64,000 bases of DNA from Pseudomonas putida (GTDB taxonomy: Bacteria > Pseudomonadota > Gammaproteobacteria > Pseudomonadales > Pseudomonadaceae). The first letter of the stretch is position 1, and each line of letters begins with the position of its first letter. The notes under the pieces were generated by a model. The model was not told the DNA's origin and ran no database searches. It saw only the letters and a program-made list of their open reading frames with translations. The DNA lies in the NCBI RefSeq assembly GCF_001636055.1, contig NZ_CP011789.1:2914001-2978000 (forward strand), read 5' to 3'. Below, piece by piece: positions 7,506 to 16,780 of this stretch. The position numbers and the translations under genes are program-made.

Positions 7506-8834
7506 TCAGTTGGCTCGTGCGGCGTTCAGTGCCCCGGCGCGCGACACGCGCAGGGCCACCAGGCTGCCCAGCACGATCACTCCGGCCAACGAGTACAGCG
7601 CAGCGTCGGTCGAGCCGGTCTGGTCCTTGATGAAACCAACCAGGTACGGGCTCAGGAAGCCAGCCATCTGGCCCACCGAGTTGATGATCGCCAGGCCCGC
7701 GACGGCCGCACTGGCGCTGAGCAGCGCGGTCGGCATCGGCCAGAACATCGGCAGGCCGGTCAGGGCGCCCATGGTGGCGATGGACAGGCCCAGGATGGCC
7801 ACGGTTGGGTTGCTGGCGAAGTTGACCGCGATCAGCAGGCCGATGGCGCCCATCAGCATCGGCACTACCAAGTGCCAGCGGCGTTCGTTGCGCAGGTCCG
7901 CCGAGCGACCGACGATGATCATGAACACACCGGCCAGCAGGTAGGGGATCGCACTCAGCCAGCCGATCAGCAGCGGGCTGTCGAAGCCCAGGTTCTTGAT
8001 GATCGATGGCAGCCAGAAGTTGATCGCATAGACGCCGCTCTGGATGCAGAAATAGACGAAGCCGAAGGTCCAGATCAGCGGGTTGGTCAGCACGGCCCAC
8101 ACGCTGTCGCCGGTGGTGCTCGGCTTGCTCGCGGCATCGGCGGCGAGGTCCCTGGCGATCAGTTGGCGCTCGCTGTCCGACAACCAGGCGGCCTTCTGGT
8201 AGCCATCGCTGAGCAGGAACACCGCGAGGATGCCCAGCACCACGGTCGGCAAGCCCTGGATCAGGAACATCCACTGCCAGCCCGCCAGACCGTGCTGGCC
8301 GGCGGCGAAGTGGTCGAGAATCCAGCCGGAGAACGGCCCGCCGAGCAGGCCCGAGACCGGTATCGCCGACATGAACAGGGCCATGATGCGGCCGCGGCGG
8401 TCAGCCGGGAACCAGCGCGAGAGATACAGGACCACACCGGGGAAGAAGCCGGCTTCGGCGGCGCCGGTGAACAGGCGCAGCACGTAGAACTCCATCGGCG
8501 TGGTGACGAACAGCAGGCAGGTCGAGAGCGTGCCCCAGGCGATCATCATCACCGCGATCCAGCGCCGTGGGCCGAAGCGGTTGAGCGCCAGGTTGCTGGG
8601 CAGGCCGCAGAGCACGTAGCCGATGAAGAAGATCCCGGCGCCCAGGCCGTAGATGGTCTCGCTGAACTTCAGCGCGTCGAGCATCTGCAACTTGGCGAAG
8701 CCGACGTTGACGCGGTCCAGGTAGTTGAACAGGTAGCAGATGAAAATGAAGGGGATCAACCGCAGGGTGATGCGCCGGTACAGCGCATTGCGGCTGGGGT
8801 CTTGGCCTTGGTCAGGGGCAGGGCTGTGTGCCAT
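7506..8834 (-). CDS. MFS transporter, anion:cation symporter (phthalate/sugar-acid permease) type
   Basis: 442 residues from ATG 8834 (MAHSPAPDQGQD); a longer in-frame start exists, but the sequence before residue 50 of it is low quality and this ATG has a GAGA site upstream. About 12 membrane helices. The first (RLIPFIFICYLFNYLDRVNVG) and the loop LNRFGPRRW-type signature fit the ACS family that includes glucarate, galactarate and hydroxylated carboxylate carriers. It is divergent from a CdaR-type sugar-diacid regulator and near glycerate kinase, so the likely substrate is a sugar acid such as glucarate/galactarate or glycerate. This substrate is inferred from context only. Confidence 0.82.
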   Translation of the reverse strand: MAHSPAPDQGQDPSRNALYRRITLRLIPFIFICYLFNYLDRVNVGFAKLQMLDALKFSETIYGLGAGIFFIGYVLCGLPSNLALNRFGPRRWIAVMMIAWGTLSTCLLFVTTPMEFYVLRLFTGAAEAGFFPGVVLYLSRWFPADRRGRIMALFMSAIPVSGLLGGPFSGWILDHFAAGQHGLAGWQWMFLIQGLPTVVLGILAVFLLSDGYQKAAWLSDSERQLIARDLAADAASKPSTTGDSVWAVLTNPLIWTFGFVYFCIQSGVYAINFWLPSIIKNLGFDSPLLIGWLSAIPYLLAGVFMIIVGRSADLRNERRWHLVVPMLMGAIGLLIAVNFASNPTVAILGLSIATMGALTGLPMFWPMPTALLSASAAVAGLAIINSVGQMAGFLSPYLVGFIKDQTGSTDAALYSLAGVIVLGSLVALRVSRAGALNAARAN

Positions 8835-8881
8835 GATGAAATTCTCTGTTGTTATGGTTGTCACGCGGCGCCTGTTCCGGC

Positions 8882-8938
8882 GCTCGCCTGAAACGAGTCT
8901 CGGCGAGCAGGGCGCCGCTGTCTTTGTGCTTTTGCACA
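8882..8938. promoter_or_regulatory. Palindromes in the MFS/CdaR divergent region
   Basis: The 161-bp divergent gap holds GCTCGCC (8882-8888) paired with GGCGAGC (8902-8908), and a tight palindrome TGTGC-TTTT-GCACA (8925-8938). The second lies about 58 bases before the regulator start and is a candidate operator for the CdaR-type protein. No consensus is known to me for this regulator in Pseudomonas, so the assignment is tentative. Confidence 0.3.
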
Positions 8939-8995
8939 GCGTAGGGCACGCACGGCTGTGCTGCGGAACAAAGTCTGCCACTGCAAGGAACCCAC

Positions 8996-10093
8996 ATGTT
9001 CGAGCTTGACCACGACCTGGCCCAGGATATCGTCGACCGGGCGATGGCGATCCTGCCGTGCAACGTCAACGTCATGGACAGCCAGGGCCTGATCCTGGGC
9101 AGCGGCGAGCCAGAGCGCATCAATACCCGCCATGAGGGGGCGCAACTGGTCCTGGCCAATGGGCGCATCGTCGAACTCGACAGCGAGGCGGCCAAATGTC
9201 TCAAGGGCGTGCAGCCAGGGGTGAACCTGCCGTTGATGCTCGACGACCGATTGATCGGCGTGCTCGGCCTGACCGGCGATCCGCAGCAACTGCGCACCTA
9301 CGCCGAGCTGGTGCGCATGACCGCCGAGATGCTCCTGGCCCAGCGTCACCTGCAGATCGAGCAACAGTGGCGCCGGCAGCGCTGCGACGATCTGCTGGCG
9401 CTGCTGCTCGGTGGCAGTGGCGAGTCCCCCCGGCTGGTGGACGAAGCCCGGCAACTGGGGCTCAAGCCGCAACTGCCTAGGGTGCCTTGCCTGTTCGAAC
9501 TGGAGGCTGGGCCACCGGGCGAAGCGCTGTCGGCCTGGCTGACCAGCCGCTACCCCGACAGCTGGTGCGTAAGCCCGGCGCGTCAATCGTTGCTCTGGTG
9601 CCGTCCGGCAAGCGTGGCACTGGATGAGGTGCGTCTGATCGAACGCTTGCAGCGCCATGGCTGGCAGGTCCAGCGCCTGGCCCTGGGCAGTGTGGCGCAG
9701 AGCCTGGAACAACTGCGACGAGGTTACCGTCGGGTCCGCGACCTGTTGGCGTATGGCCGCGAGGTAGTGCCCGGCGAGCGCGTGTTGAGTTTGTCGCGCT
9801 ATCGCTTGCCGGCGTTGCTCTGGCGCCACCGCAACGATGATGCCCTGGACGAGTTGCTCGAACCGCTGCAACGCATCCGCGCCAAGGATGCCAGCGGCCA
9901 ATTGCTCGCCACCTTGCGTGCCTGGTGCGCCCATGACGGACAGAGCCAGGCATGCGCCGATGCCTTGGGGATCCATCGCAACAGCCTGCGTTATCGACTG
10001 GAGCGAATCGCTGAACTGGGCGAGGTGGATCCGCTGCGTCTGGAAGGGATGCTGAGCCTGTACCTGGGCTTGCAACTGCTACCCGCCGAGTGA
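8996..10093 (+). CDS. cdaR: CdaR-family sugar diacid regulator
   Basis: 365 residues. The N-terminal part (LAQDIVDRAMAILPCNVNVMD, about residues 8-28, through LTGDPQQLRTYAELVRMTAEM) is the sugar-diacid recognition domain. The C-terminal part ends in the PucR-type helix-turn-helix ALGIHRNSLRYRLERIAEL (about 321-339). In E. coli, CdaR responds to glycerate/sugar diacids and activates glucarate, galactarate and glycerate catabolic genes. Here it lies between a divergent MFS carrier and glycerate kinase, which supports the same role. Start at ATG 8996, preceded by AAGGAA. Confidence 0.88.
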   Translation: MFELDHDLAQDIVDRAMAILPCNVNVMDSQGLILGSGEPERINTRHEGAQLVLANGRIVELDSEAAKCLKGVQPGVNLPLMLDDRLIGVLGLTGDPQQLRTYAELVRMTAEMLLAQRHLQIEQQWRRQRCDDLLALLLGGSGESPRLVDEARQLGLKPQLPRVPCLFELEAGPPGEALSAWLTSRYPDSWCVSPARQSLLWCRPASVALDEVRLIERLQRHGWQVQRLALGSVAQSLEQLRRGYRRVRDLLAYGREVVPGERVLSLSRYRLPALLWRHRNDDALDELLEPLQRIRAKDASGQLLATLRAWCAHDGQSQACADALGIHRNSLRYRLERIAELGEVDPLRLEGMLSLYLGLQLLPAE

Positions 10094-10212
10094 GTCTTGA
10101 TCCGGGCAGTGGCATTTGCCCAAACAACCGGCCGGGTGTTTTGTGCATCCGACCGAGGCCGCTCTGGCACGCAGCTGTCAGCATGCGGGCTAACAGGACC
10201 AGGAGATTCCCC

Positions 10213-11352
10213 ATGAAAGTCGTCATCGCCCCCGATTCGTTCAAGGACAGCCTCGATGCCGCCGGTGTCGCCCGGGCGATCAGTGCCGGGCTGGCCAAGG
10301 TCTGGCCCGAGGCGGAGCGAATCGAGTGCCCGATGGCCGATGGCGGTGAGGGCACCATGGAGGCGATCGTCGCGGCCACCGAGGGCGAGCAGCGCCGCCA
10401 GGTGGTGCGCGGGCCGCTGGGGGCGCCAGTGGAGGCTAGCTGGGGCTGGTTGGCGCAGAGCCGCACCGCGGTGATAGAGATGGCCCAGGCCAGTGGCATC
10501 CAGTTGCTGCCCAGCGCACAGCGCGATGCCTGTCGCAGCAGTACCTGGGGCACCGGCGAGCTGATTGCCGCAGCCCTGGCGGCAGGTGCGCAGCGCATCG
10601 TGCTCGCCATCGGCGGCAGCGCCACCAACGACGCTGGCAGCGGCATGCTGCGGGCCTTGGGTCTGCGCTTGCTGGACCGCGAAGGCCAGGCACTGGCCGA
10701 GGGCGGCCTGGCCCTGGCGCAACTGGCACGCATCGACGCCAGCGACCTCGATCCGCGCCTGGCCGAGGTGCAGTTCGAGGTGGCGGCGGATGTCGACAAC
10801 CCCTTGTGTGGGGTCAATGGTGCCTCGGCGATCTTCGGTCCGCAGAAGGGCGCAACGCCCGAGCAGGTATTGCAGCTGGACCAGGCACTGGGGCATTTCG
10901 CTGATCATTGCGCGCAGTTGCTGGGTGAAGACCTGCGTGAATCGCCCGGTTGCGGTGCGGCGGGCGGCATGGGCTTTGCGGCCAAGGCCTTCATGGGCGC
11001 GTGTTTTCGTCCTGGGGTTGAAGTGGTGGCGGAGCTCGCCGGGTTGGACGGGCTGGTGCAGGGCGCGGACCTGGTGATCACCGGCGAAGGCCGTTTCGAT
11101 GCCCAGACCCTGCGCGGCAAGACCCCGATGGGCGTGGCCCGCGTGGCCAAGCGTCACGGTGTGCCGGTGGTGGTGATTGCCGGGACCTTGGGGGAGGGCT
11201 ACGAGGCGTTGTATGCCCATGGCATCGATGCTGCGTTCGCCGTGACCAGCGGGCCGATGACACTTGAGCGCGCTTGTGCCGAGGCCGGGGCGCTGCTCGA
11301 GGGGCGGGCGGGGGATATCGCACGGTTGTGGCGGTTGGCGCGCGGGGTGTAG
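10213..11352 (+). CDS. Glycerate kinase (GarK/GlxK family)
   Basis: 379 residues beginning MKVVIAPDSFKDSLDAAGVA, the signature start of type I glycerate kinases, with MADGGEGTMEA, AIGGSATNDAGSGML and ITGEGRFDAQTLRGKTP later in the chain. It phosphorylates glycerate to 2- or 3-phosphoglycerate, joining sugar-diacid breakdown to central metabolism. The ATG at 10213 follows a strong AGGAGA site at about 10200-10206; a longer in-frame start near 10090 overlaps the regulator's end and lacks such a site. The length fits the family. It lies 119 bases after the CdaR-type gene and is probably its target. Confidence 0.92.
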   Translation: MKVVIAPDSFKDSLDAAGVARAISAGLAKVWPEAERIECPMADGGEGTMEAIVAATEGEQRRQVVRGPLGAPVEASWGWLAQSRTAVIEMAQASGIQLLPSAQRDACRSSTWGTGELIAAALAAGAQRIVLAIGGSATNDAGSGMLRALGLRLLDREGQALAEGGLALAQLARIDASDLDPRLAEVQFEVAADVDNPLCGVNGASAIFGPQKGATPEQVLQLDQALGHFADHCAQLLGEDLRESPGCGAAGGMGFAAKAFMGACFRPGVEVVAELAGLDGLVQGADLVITGEGRFDAQTLRGKTPMGVARVAKRHGVPVVVIAGTLGEGYEALYAHGIDAAFAVTSGPMTLERACAEAGALLEGRAGDIARLWRLARGV

Positions 11353-11653
11353 GAGTCATCTCTTTCGAGGGTTTTGTGTGGGGGCGAGCACCTTCCAGCT
11401 CCAACCCCCCTTCCAGCCAACCTCCTCTAGCCCCCCATCCCCCCAATAGCACACGACCGTTCATCGGATCAAAACGTTATTTTGTAACGGCTAATAGCAC
11501 TTTGATAGCGGCGCTCGGTCTTTCCTGAGATGCTGCATCACATTCTCCTTTGAAAGTGACGGGCCCCCGGAAGTCGGGGCCTGACGGCCACCAGGGAAGC
11601 TGGCTTGCAGGATGCGTGCGTGCTCTACCACACAACTGTTTGCAAGGTGTCCC
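11353..11653. other. Intergenic region with hairpins and a 15-codon ORF
   Basis: About 300 bases between glycerate kinase and the chemoreceptor gene. It contains a CGTTA-TTTTG-TAACG hairpin (11476-11490) and a GC-rich GGCCCC...GGGGCC inverted repeat near 11561-11580. On the minus strand, an excellent ribosome site (AAAGGAG, 5 bases before ATG) leads a 15-residue ORF at 11491-11538 that begins MQHLRKDRAP. Nothing else gene-like is seen; the right part presumably carries the chemoreceptor promoter. Confidence 0.35.
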
Positions 11654-12967
11654 ATGTTCGATCGCAAAATCAAAGCTCGGCTCGCGGCAAGCGAAGCCGA
11701 GGTCAAACGCCTGCGCGCGCTGCTCGACCCAATGGAACGAGGCAACCTGGCGCTGCGCCTGGACGCCGAGCGCCGGATCAGCGCCTGTAACGAAGCCTGT
11801 TCGGCTGCGCTGGGGCATCCGCATGGCGCCTTGATCGGCCAGGCCCTGGCTGATGTGGTGCCGGGGTACGTGACCGCTCTGCCGTGCTATCGGCGCTTCA
11901 ACGAGGCGCTGTCACGCTTCGAGCCGATTCGTGACGATTACCGCTTCCTCACCCGCGAAGGCCGATTGATCTGGCTGCACCTGACCTGGCTACCGGTGCG
12001 CGGCGACGATGGCCGTCTGGATTACGTACAGGGCTACGGCAGCGAGGTCACGGCACAGATCGACAAGAGCCGTGAGAACGGTGCATTCGTCGATGCGCTC
12101 TTGCGTTCCACTGCGGTGATCCAGTTCGACCTGGCAGGCAATATCCTCACGGCCAACGAAAAGTTCCTCGGCACCATGGGCTATTCGCTCACGCAACTGG
12201 TCGGCCAGCACCATCGCCTGTTTTGTCCGAAGGAAGAGGCTGCAGCTCCCGCCTACCAGGAGTTCTGGAAGACCCTCAACAGCGGGCGCTATGTCGCCGG
12301 GCGCTTCCGCCGATTGGACAGCCGGGGGCAGGAAGTCTGGCTGGAGGCCAGCTACAACCCGGTCTACGACGCCGAGGGCAAGATCAGCCGGGTGATCAAG
12401 TTCGCCTCGGTGATCACCGACCAGGTGCGCAAGGAGGACGATATCCGCCGCGCTGCGCAAATGGCCCTGGAGGTGTCGCGCAACACCGACATCAGTGCCC
12501 GCGAGGGGGCGAGCGTGGTGCAGGAAGCGGTGCAGACGATGCAGGCGGTGGCCGATCAGATGCACAGCGCATCGACCACCATCGAGGCCCTGGGCAAGCA
12601 GTCGCTGGTCATCAGCTCGATCGTGCAGACCATCGGCAGCATCGCCTCGCAGACCAACTTGCTGGCGCTCAACGCTGCCATCGAAGCGGCCCGTGCGGGC
12701 GAGCAGGGGCGCGGGTTTGCCGTGGTCGCCGACGAGGTGCGCCAGCTTGCAGCGCGCACCAGCGCGGCGACCGAAGAGATCGTCGCGGTGGTGGCGCGTA
12801 ACCAGCAATTGGCCGATCAAGCGGTGGTGGAGATCGAACACAGCCGGGAGCAGGCGGGGGTCGGGCTGACCCTGGCAGGCCAGGCGGGCAGCGCCATCAC
12901 CGATATTCAGGAAGGCGCACGCCGCGTGGTGCAGGCGGTCGGGCAGGTGACCCAGGACCTGCGTTGA
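11654..12967 (+). CDS. Soluble two-PAS methyl-accepting chemotaxis-type receptor (BdlA-like)
   Basis: 437 residues from ATG 11654 ([13 protein letters not shown]). No membrane segment is seen. A short N-terminal coiled coil is followed by two PAS domains (about 30-150, and about 150-270 with [20 protein letters not shown]). The C-terminal signalling hairpin carries the conserved tip [20 protein letters not shown] and [13 protein letters not shown]. The cytoplasmic PAS-PAS-MCP layout and length are those of BdlA/Aer2-like sensors linked to redox or oxygen sensing and, for BdlA, biofilm dispersal. No CheA-coupling partner is adjacent. A longer start at 11612 is possible but adds nothing domain-like. 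The exact ligand or cofactor is unknown. Confidence 0.83.
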   Translation: MFDRKIKARLAASEAEVKRLRALLDPMERGNLALRLDAERRISACNEACSAALGHPHGALIGQALADVVPGYVTALPCYRRFNEALSRFEPIRDDYRFLTREGRLIWLHLTWLPVRGDDGRLDYVQGYGSEVTAQIDKSRENGAFVDALLRSTAVIQFDLAGNILTANEKFLGTMGYSLTQLVGQHHRLFCPKEEAAAPAYQEFWKTLNSGRYVAGRFRRLDSRGQEVWLEASYNPVYDAEGKISRVIKFASVITDQVRKEDDIRRAAQMALEVSRNTDISAREGASVVQEAVQTMQAVADQMHSASTTIEALGKQSLVISSIVQTIGSIASQTNLLALNAAIEAARAGEQGRGFAVVADEVRQLAARTSAATEEIVAVVARNQQLADQAVVEIEHSREQAGVGLTLAGQAGSAITDIQEGARRVVQAVGQVTQDLR

Positions 12968-12977
12968 GCCGCAGATA

Positions 12978-13526
12978 TCAGTCGGGCTGGCGCCAGATCA
13001 GCTCGCGAGTATCGTAGCCGCGCTGGCGGGCCACTTCGAGCAGCTGGTTGCGCGTGCGTTCGCTCACCGTAGGCGTGCGCGACAGCAGCCACAGGTACTC
13101 GCGGTTCGGATGGCCGACCACGGCCACGCGGTAGTCCGGATCGTGGTACAGCACCCAGTATTCGCCCTTGGCGGTGTCCGGCGCCAGTTTGCTGAACCAG
13201 TTGTCGAACCTCACCCACAGCTTGTCGGTCTGGCCGGGTTGCTGCAGTTGAGCGATACCGGTCGCCTCCTGCCACTCGCCGTCTTCGTCTCGGCAGCGGT
13301 TGGTGACATCGACCTGGCCATCTTCGCGCAGCTGGTAATTGGCCTCGGACTGCACGCAGTCACGTTGGAAGAACATCGGCAGGCGTGCCAGTTCGTACCA
13401 TTTGCCCTGGTACTGCTCGAGATTGACCGGCATGGTCTTGGGTGGCGGCTTGTCCGCCGAGGAGCCGACGCAACCGCCCAGCGCCAGGGCCAGGCAGGAA
13501 ACCAGCAAGGTGGCGCGAATCGCCAT
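12978..13526 (-). CDS. blc: Bacterial lipocalin (Blc-like outer-membrane lipoprotein)
   Basis: 182 residues from ATG 13526, with a strong GGAGG site upstream. The lipoprotein signal ends LALALGGCVG. The lipocalin signature YQGKWYELARLP (with the G-x-W motif) begins near residue 37, and the barrel sequence continues to YLWLLSRTPTVSE, as in E. coli Blc. Such proteins bind lysophospholipids or fatty acids in the periplasm at the outer membrane and are often stress-induced. The gene's 3' end faces the chemoreceptor gene 10 bases away. The family assignment is secure; the ligand is unknown. Confidence 0.92.
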   Translation of the reverse strand: MAIRATLLVSCLALALGGCVGSSADKPPPKTMPVNLEQYQGKWYELARLPMFFQRDCVQSEANYQLREDGQVDVTNRCRDEDGEWQEATGIAQLQQPGQTDKLWVRFDNWFSKLAPDTAKGEYWVLYHDPDYRVAVVGHPNREYLWLLSRTPTVSERTRNQLLEVARQRGYDTRELIWRQPD

Positions 13527-13592
13527 GAACAACCTCCGCAATGACTGTGGTGTCATTGCTTGGACGCCGGACACTGGCGAAAGTTGAATCTT

Positions 13593-14465
13593 TCAGCGTG
13601 GCTCCAGCGCGGCGTCCATCATCCGCTCAAGCGCGGCATACTCGGCATGGCTGACCGCAACCAGGCCGCTGGCGTCCTGGGAGTGGGCGAAGGCGGCGAG
13701 GGCTTCGGGGTCGTCGAGCATGGCCTGGCGAATGCGCGCCTTGAGCGCCGGGCACAGGTTGGCGCGGAACACGTAGGGGTCGTAGTAGATCGGCGCCGAA
13801 CGCCACAGCACCTGGAGCCCTGCGGGGTCGATGGCGTGGCTGGCAAGGTAGGCGTCGGCGCGCTCGCTGGCGACGAAGGCGGCATCGACGCGCCCTTCCA
13901 GCAGGGCCTGCAGCGCCTTGTCATGGGTGCCGGCGTACACCAGCGCACCGAAGTAGCGCTGCAAGGGCGTGGTCACCTGCGCTGCGAACTCGACGCTCGG
14001 TACCAGGCCGCCGGAGGTGCTGGCCGGGTCGCTCAGTGCCACGCGCTTGCCGCGTAGTGCCGTCAGGTCCGCAGGCCCCGGGCTGCGGGTGAGCAGTAAT
14101 GCCTGGTAGTGGTTGCCGGCCGGGGTATAGGGCCCGGCGCTCAGGGTGAAGGTGGCGAAGGCCTCGACCTGCGGGTCGCGACGGTGCGCCAGTACATAGG
14201 AGGCCGGCCCCAGCCGGGCGATGTCGGCGCCGCCGGAGACGATGGCATCGACCACGCCCTCGTAGGAGGGCGCGACCACCAGCTCCACCGGCACGCCCGT
14301 GGCCTCGCTCAGGCGCTGCAACAGTGGCTGGTTCTCGCGCAGCATCGCCTCGGCGCCCTTGAGCGGGATCACCGCCAGGCGCAGGCTGCGGGGCGCACAG
14401 TCGGCCCGCGCGGCGACCGCTGGCAGCATCAGGGCCAGCAGTGTCAGTGCTTTCAATGCACGCAT
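13593..14465 (-). CDS. PhnD/SsuA-like periplasmic phosphonate-type binding protein
   Basis: 290 residues with an N-terminal signal peptide (MRALKALTLLALMLPAVAARA). The mature part shows the type 2 periplasmic-binding fold of PhnD-like proteins: LRLAVIPLKGAEAML, GGADIARLGPASYVLAHRR, LRGKRVALSDPASTSGG and LLEGRVDAAFVASERAD. There is no adjacent ABC permease. Instead its start overlaps the end of the GGDEF-EAL gene upstream by 13 bases, so it probably delivers a signal to that membrane protein rather than a nutrient to a transporter. The ligand cannot be read from the sequence; phosphonate, phosphite or an oxyanion are family options. Confidence 0.8.
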   Translation of the reverse strand: MRALKALTLLALMLPAVAARADCAPRSLRLAVIPLKGAEAMLRENQPLLQRLSEATGVPVELVVAPSYEGVVDAIVSGGADIARLGPASYVLAHRRDPQVEAFATFTLSAGPYTPAGNHYQALLLTRSPGPADLTALRGKRVALSDPASTSGGLVPSVEFAAQVTTPLQRYFGALVYAGTHDKALQALLEGRVDAAFVASERADAYLASHAIDPAGLQVLWRSAPIYYDPYVFRANLCPALKARIRQAMLDDPEALAAFAHSQDASGLVAVSHAEYAALERMMDAALEPR

Positions 14466-16780
14466 GATTTCTCCTCAAGGGCATTGAAGGGCGGGTAGTC
14501 GCGCAGTTGTGCCGGCGACAGCGGACGGCTGAAGTGATAGCCCTGGGCAATGTCGCAACCGGCGAGCTTCAGGCACACCAACTGCTCGCGGGTCTCCACG
14601 CCCTCGGCCACCACCTCCAGGCCCAGGCGCTTGGCCAGGATGATGGTCGAGGAGACGATCGGGCTGTCGTCATGGCTGTTGCACAGCGGCGCGATCAGGG
14701 CGCGGTCGATCTTCAGCTTCGACAGCGGCAGCGCCTGCAGGTGGGCGAAGCCCGCGTAGCCACGACCGAAGTCGTCGAGGCTGATGCCGATACCGGCCGC
14801 GCGCAGCCGGTGCAGGTGCTCAAGGGCTGTGCCTTCGGGGTCGAGCACGGTGGTTTCGGTGATCTCCAGCTCCAGGTGCCGTGCGTCGATGGCATGCTGC
14901 GCCAGGCTTTCAAGCAAGCGCTCGCTGAAGTCGGCCTGGCGCAGTTGCAGCGCCGAGACATTCACCGCCAGGCGCGTATCACGGCCCTGGGCCTGCCAAC
15001 TCGCCAACGCCTCGCAGGCCAGACGCAGCACCTCCCAGCCCAGCTCGACGATGAAGCCGCTGCGCTCGGCCATGCCGATGAAACGGTCCGGGTAGAGCAG
15101 GCCGAACTCGGGATGCTCCCAGCGCACCAGTGCCTCGTAGCCCAGTACCTGCAGGGTGTCGAGACGAATCTGCGGCTGGAAGTGAAGCACGAACTGGTGC
15201 TCGGCCAGGGCGCTGCCGAAGGCTTGTTCGAGGGCGAAGGCCTGGATGTCGGGCAGGTTCAGCGAAGGGTCGAAGAAGCGGTACTGCGCACGCCCTGCCT
15301 GCTTGGCCGAGTACATCGCCGCGTCCGCACAGCGGATCAGGCTGTCGATTTCCTGGTCATCGCGCGGGGCGATGCTCACCCCGACACTGGGGCTGGTGTT
15401 GACTTCCTTGCCGTCCAGGGCGTAGGTCGCGGACAGCTTGACCACCAGCGCGCGGACCCAGGCGTCGATCTGTTCCTCGCTGCGGTTGCCGGCCAACAGC
15501 ACCACGAATTCATCGCCGCCGAAGCGCGAGGCTTCGTCTTCGGGTTCGAGCATGCGCTGGATGCGCCCGGCGACGGCTTGCAGCAACAGGTCGCCGATCT
15601 TGTGGCCGAGTGAATCGTTGATCGACTTGAAACGGTCCATGTCGATGAACAGGATCGCCGTCAGGCGACGCCGGGCGCGCTGGCGCGCGAGGGCCTGGGC
15701 GGCGACTTCGACGAACTGGCGGCGGTTGTGCAGGCCGCTGAGGTGGTCGGTGGCGGCGGCGTGGCTGCTGCGTCGGTGTTCATCCTCCAGGCGCCCGATC
15801 AACTGCTGGTTGACCTGTTGCGTCTGCTCCAGCTCGCTGAAGGCTTCCTGACGCTTGCGCAGCAGGCGCAGGCTCCAGAACAGGCCGCCGAGGATGAGCA
15901 AGGTCATGCACAGGTTCAGCCAGAACTGGCGGTCGTAGGCGAGGGTGGTGAGCGCTAGAATCTCGTCATGACGCTGGCTGACCACCACGCTGAAGCCGCG
16001 GTCGGCGACCCGGCGGTACAGGCTCTGGTAGGTGCTGGCGTAGGTGTACTGGGTGAACTGTCCCGCATCGCTGTTGCCGCTGGGCAGTTCCGGTTCCAGC
16101 GACTCGGCGGCCACCACCACGCCGCTACTGTCGATGCGTACGCGCTCCTGGCCGTCCGCCTGGAGCAGGCGCAACAGGCCGCTGTGACCCAGGTCGATGT
16201 GCTGGAAGAGCACCGCCAGGTAGCCGATGTCCAGCTGTACCACGAGGATGTTGTCGATCTCGCGGCCGCTCAGGTCGGTCAGCGGCAGCAGGAAGGGCAG
16301 GCGCCATTTTGGCAAGGCGTTGGGGGCGTTGTCGGGGGCGATCTGGGGCATGAAGGGCTTGAAACCATGGCGCGCGACATGCTGCTTGAGCTGCTTGAGC
16401 CAGTCTTCCGGCAGTTGCTGGGCCTCGTCGATAGGGCTGGCAGAGACCAGACGACCCTGCTGGTCGTACAGGCCCATGCGCTTGAACACGGGGTCTTCGG
16501 CCAGCAGCCGCGCCAGGCTGAGGTTGCCCTGGCGCATGTTGAGCAGGTCATCCTGAGTGACACGCCCTACGGCCTGGGCCCGATCGACCAGTTGGCGCAG
16601 GCTTTCGCCGACGATGCTGGCCAGGTTCAGGTGCTCGGCGGCCTTGGCCGCCAGGGCATCATGACGGGCGGCGGCCTTTTGCGTGAAATGCAGCCCCCAG
16701 AGAAAGGCCAGGGTGACGGTGCACAGCATCAGCAGCAGCAGGGGCAACAAGCCTGCAGGCGAGGGGGAGCGGCGGTTCAC
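14453..16780 (-). CDS. Membrane GGDEF-EAL cyclic-di-GMP protein with periplasmic sensor domain
   Basis: 775 residues if started at GTG 16780; a start at 16729 is also possible. The first membrane helix is at about 10-30, a periplasmic dCache/CHASE-like domain follows to about 285, and a second helix is at 287-307. The GGDEF domain has an intact GGDEF at 421-425. The usual inhibitory-site Arg is replaced by Glu412, so product inhibition is unlikely. The EAL domain has E548-A-L and later DDFGRGYAGF and KIDRAL. Both active sites look usable, so the protein may make and break c-di-GMP. It is cotranscribed with the overlapping PhnD-like binding protein, a likely periplasmic input. Confidence 0.87.
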   Translation of the reverse strand: MNRRSPSPAGLLPLLLLMLCTVTLAFLWGLHFTQKAAARHDALAAKAAEHLNLASIVGESLRQLVDRAQAVGRVTQDDLLNMRQGNLSLARLLAEDPVFKRMGLYDQQGRLVSASPIDEAQQLPEDWLKQLKQHVARHGFKPFMPQIAPDNAPNALPKWRLPFLLPLTDLSGREIDNILVVQLDIGYLAVLFQHIDLGHSGLLRLLQADGQERVRIDSSGVVVAAESLEPELPSGNSDAGQFTQYTYASTYQSLYRRVADRGFSVVVSQRHDEILALTTLAYDRQFWLNLCMTLLILGGLFWSLRLLRKRQEAFSELEQTQQVNQQLIGRLEDEHRRSSHAAATDHLSGLHNRRQFVEVAAQALARQRARRRLTAILFIDMDRFKSINDSLGHKIGDLLLQAVAGRIQRMLEPEDEASRFGGDEFVVLLAGNRSEEQIDAWVRALVVKLSATYALDGKEVNTSPSVGVSIAPRDDQEIDSLIRCADAAMYSAKQAGRAQYRFFDPSLNLPDIQAFALEQAFGSALAEHQFVLHFQPQIRLDTLQVLGYEALVRWEHPEFGLLYPDRFIGMAERSGFIVELGWEVLRLACEALASWQAQGRDTRLAVNVSALQLRQADFSERLLESLAQHAIDARHLELEITETTVLDPEGTALEHLHRLRAAGIGISLDDFGRGYAGFAHLQALPLSKLKIDRALIAPLCNSHDDSPIVSSTIILAKRLGLEVVAEGVETREQLVCLKLAGCDIAQGYHFSRPLSPAQLRDYPPFNALEEKSCVH

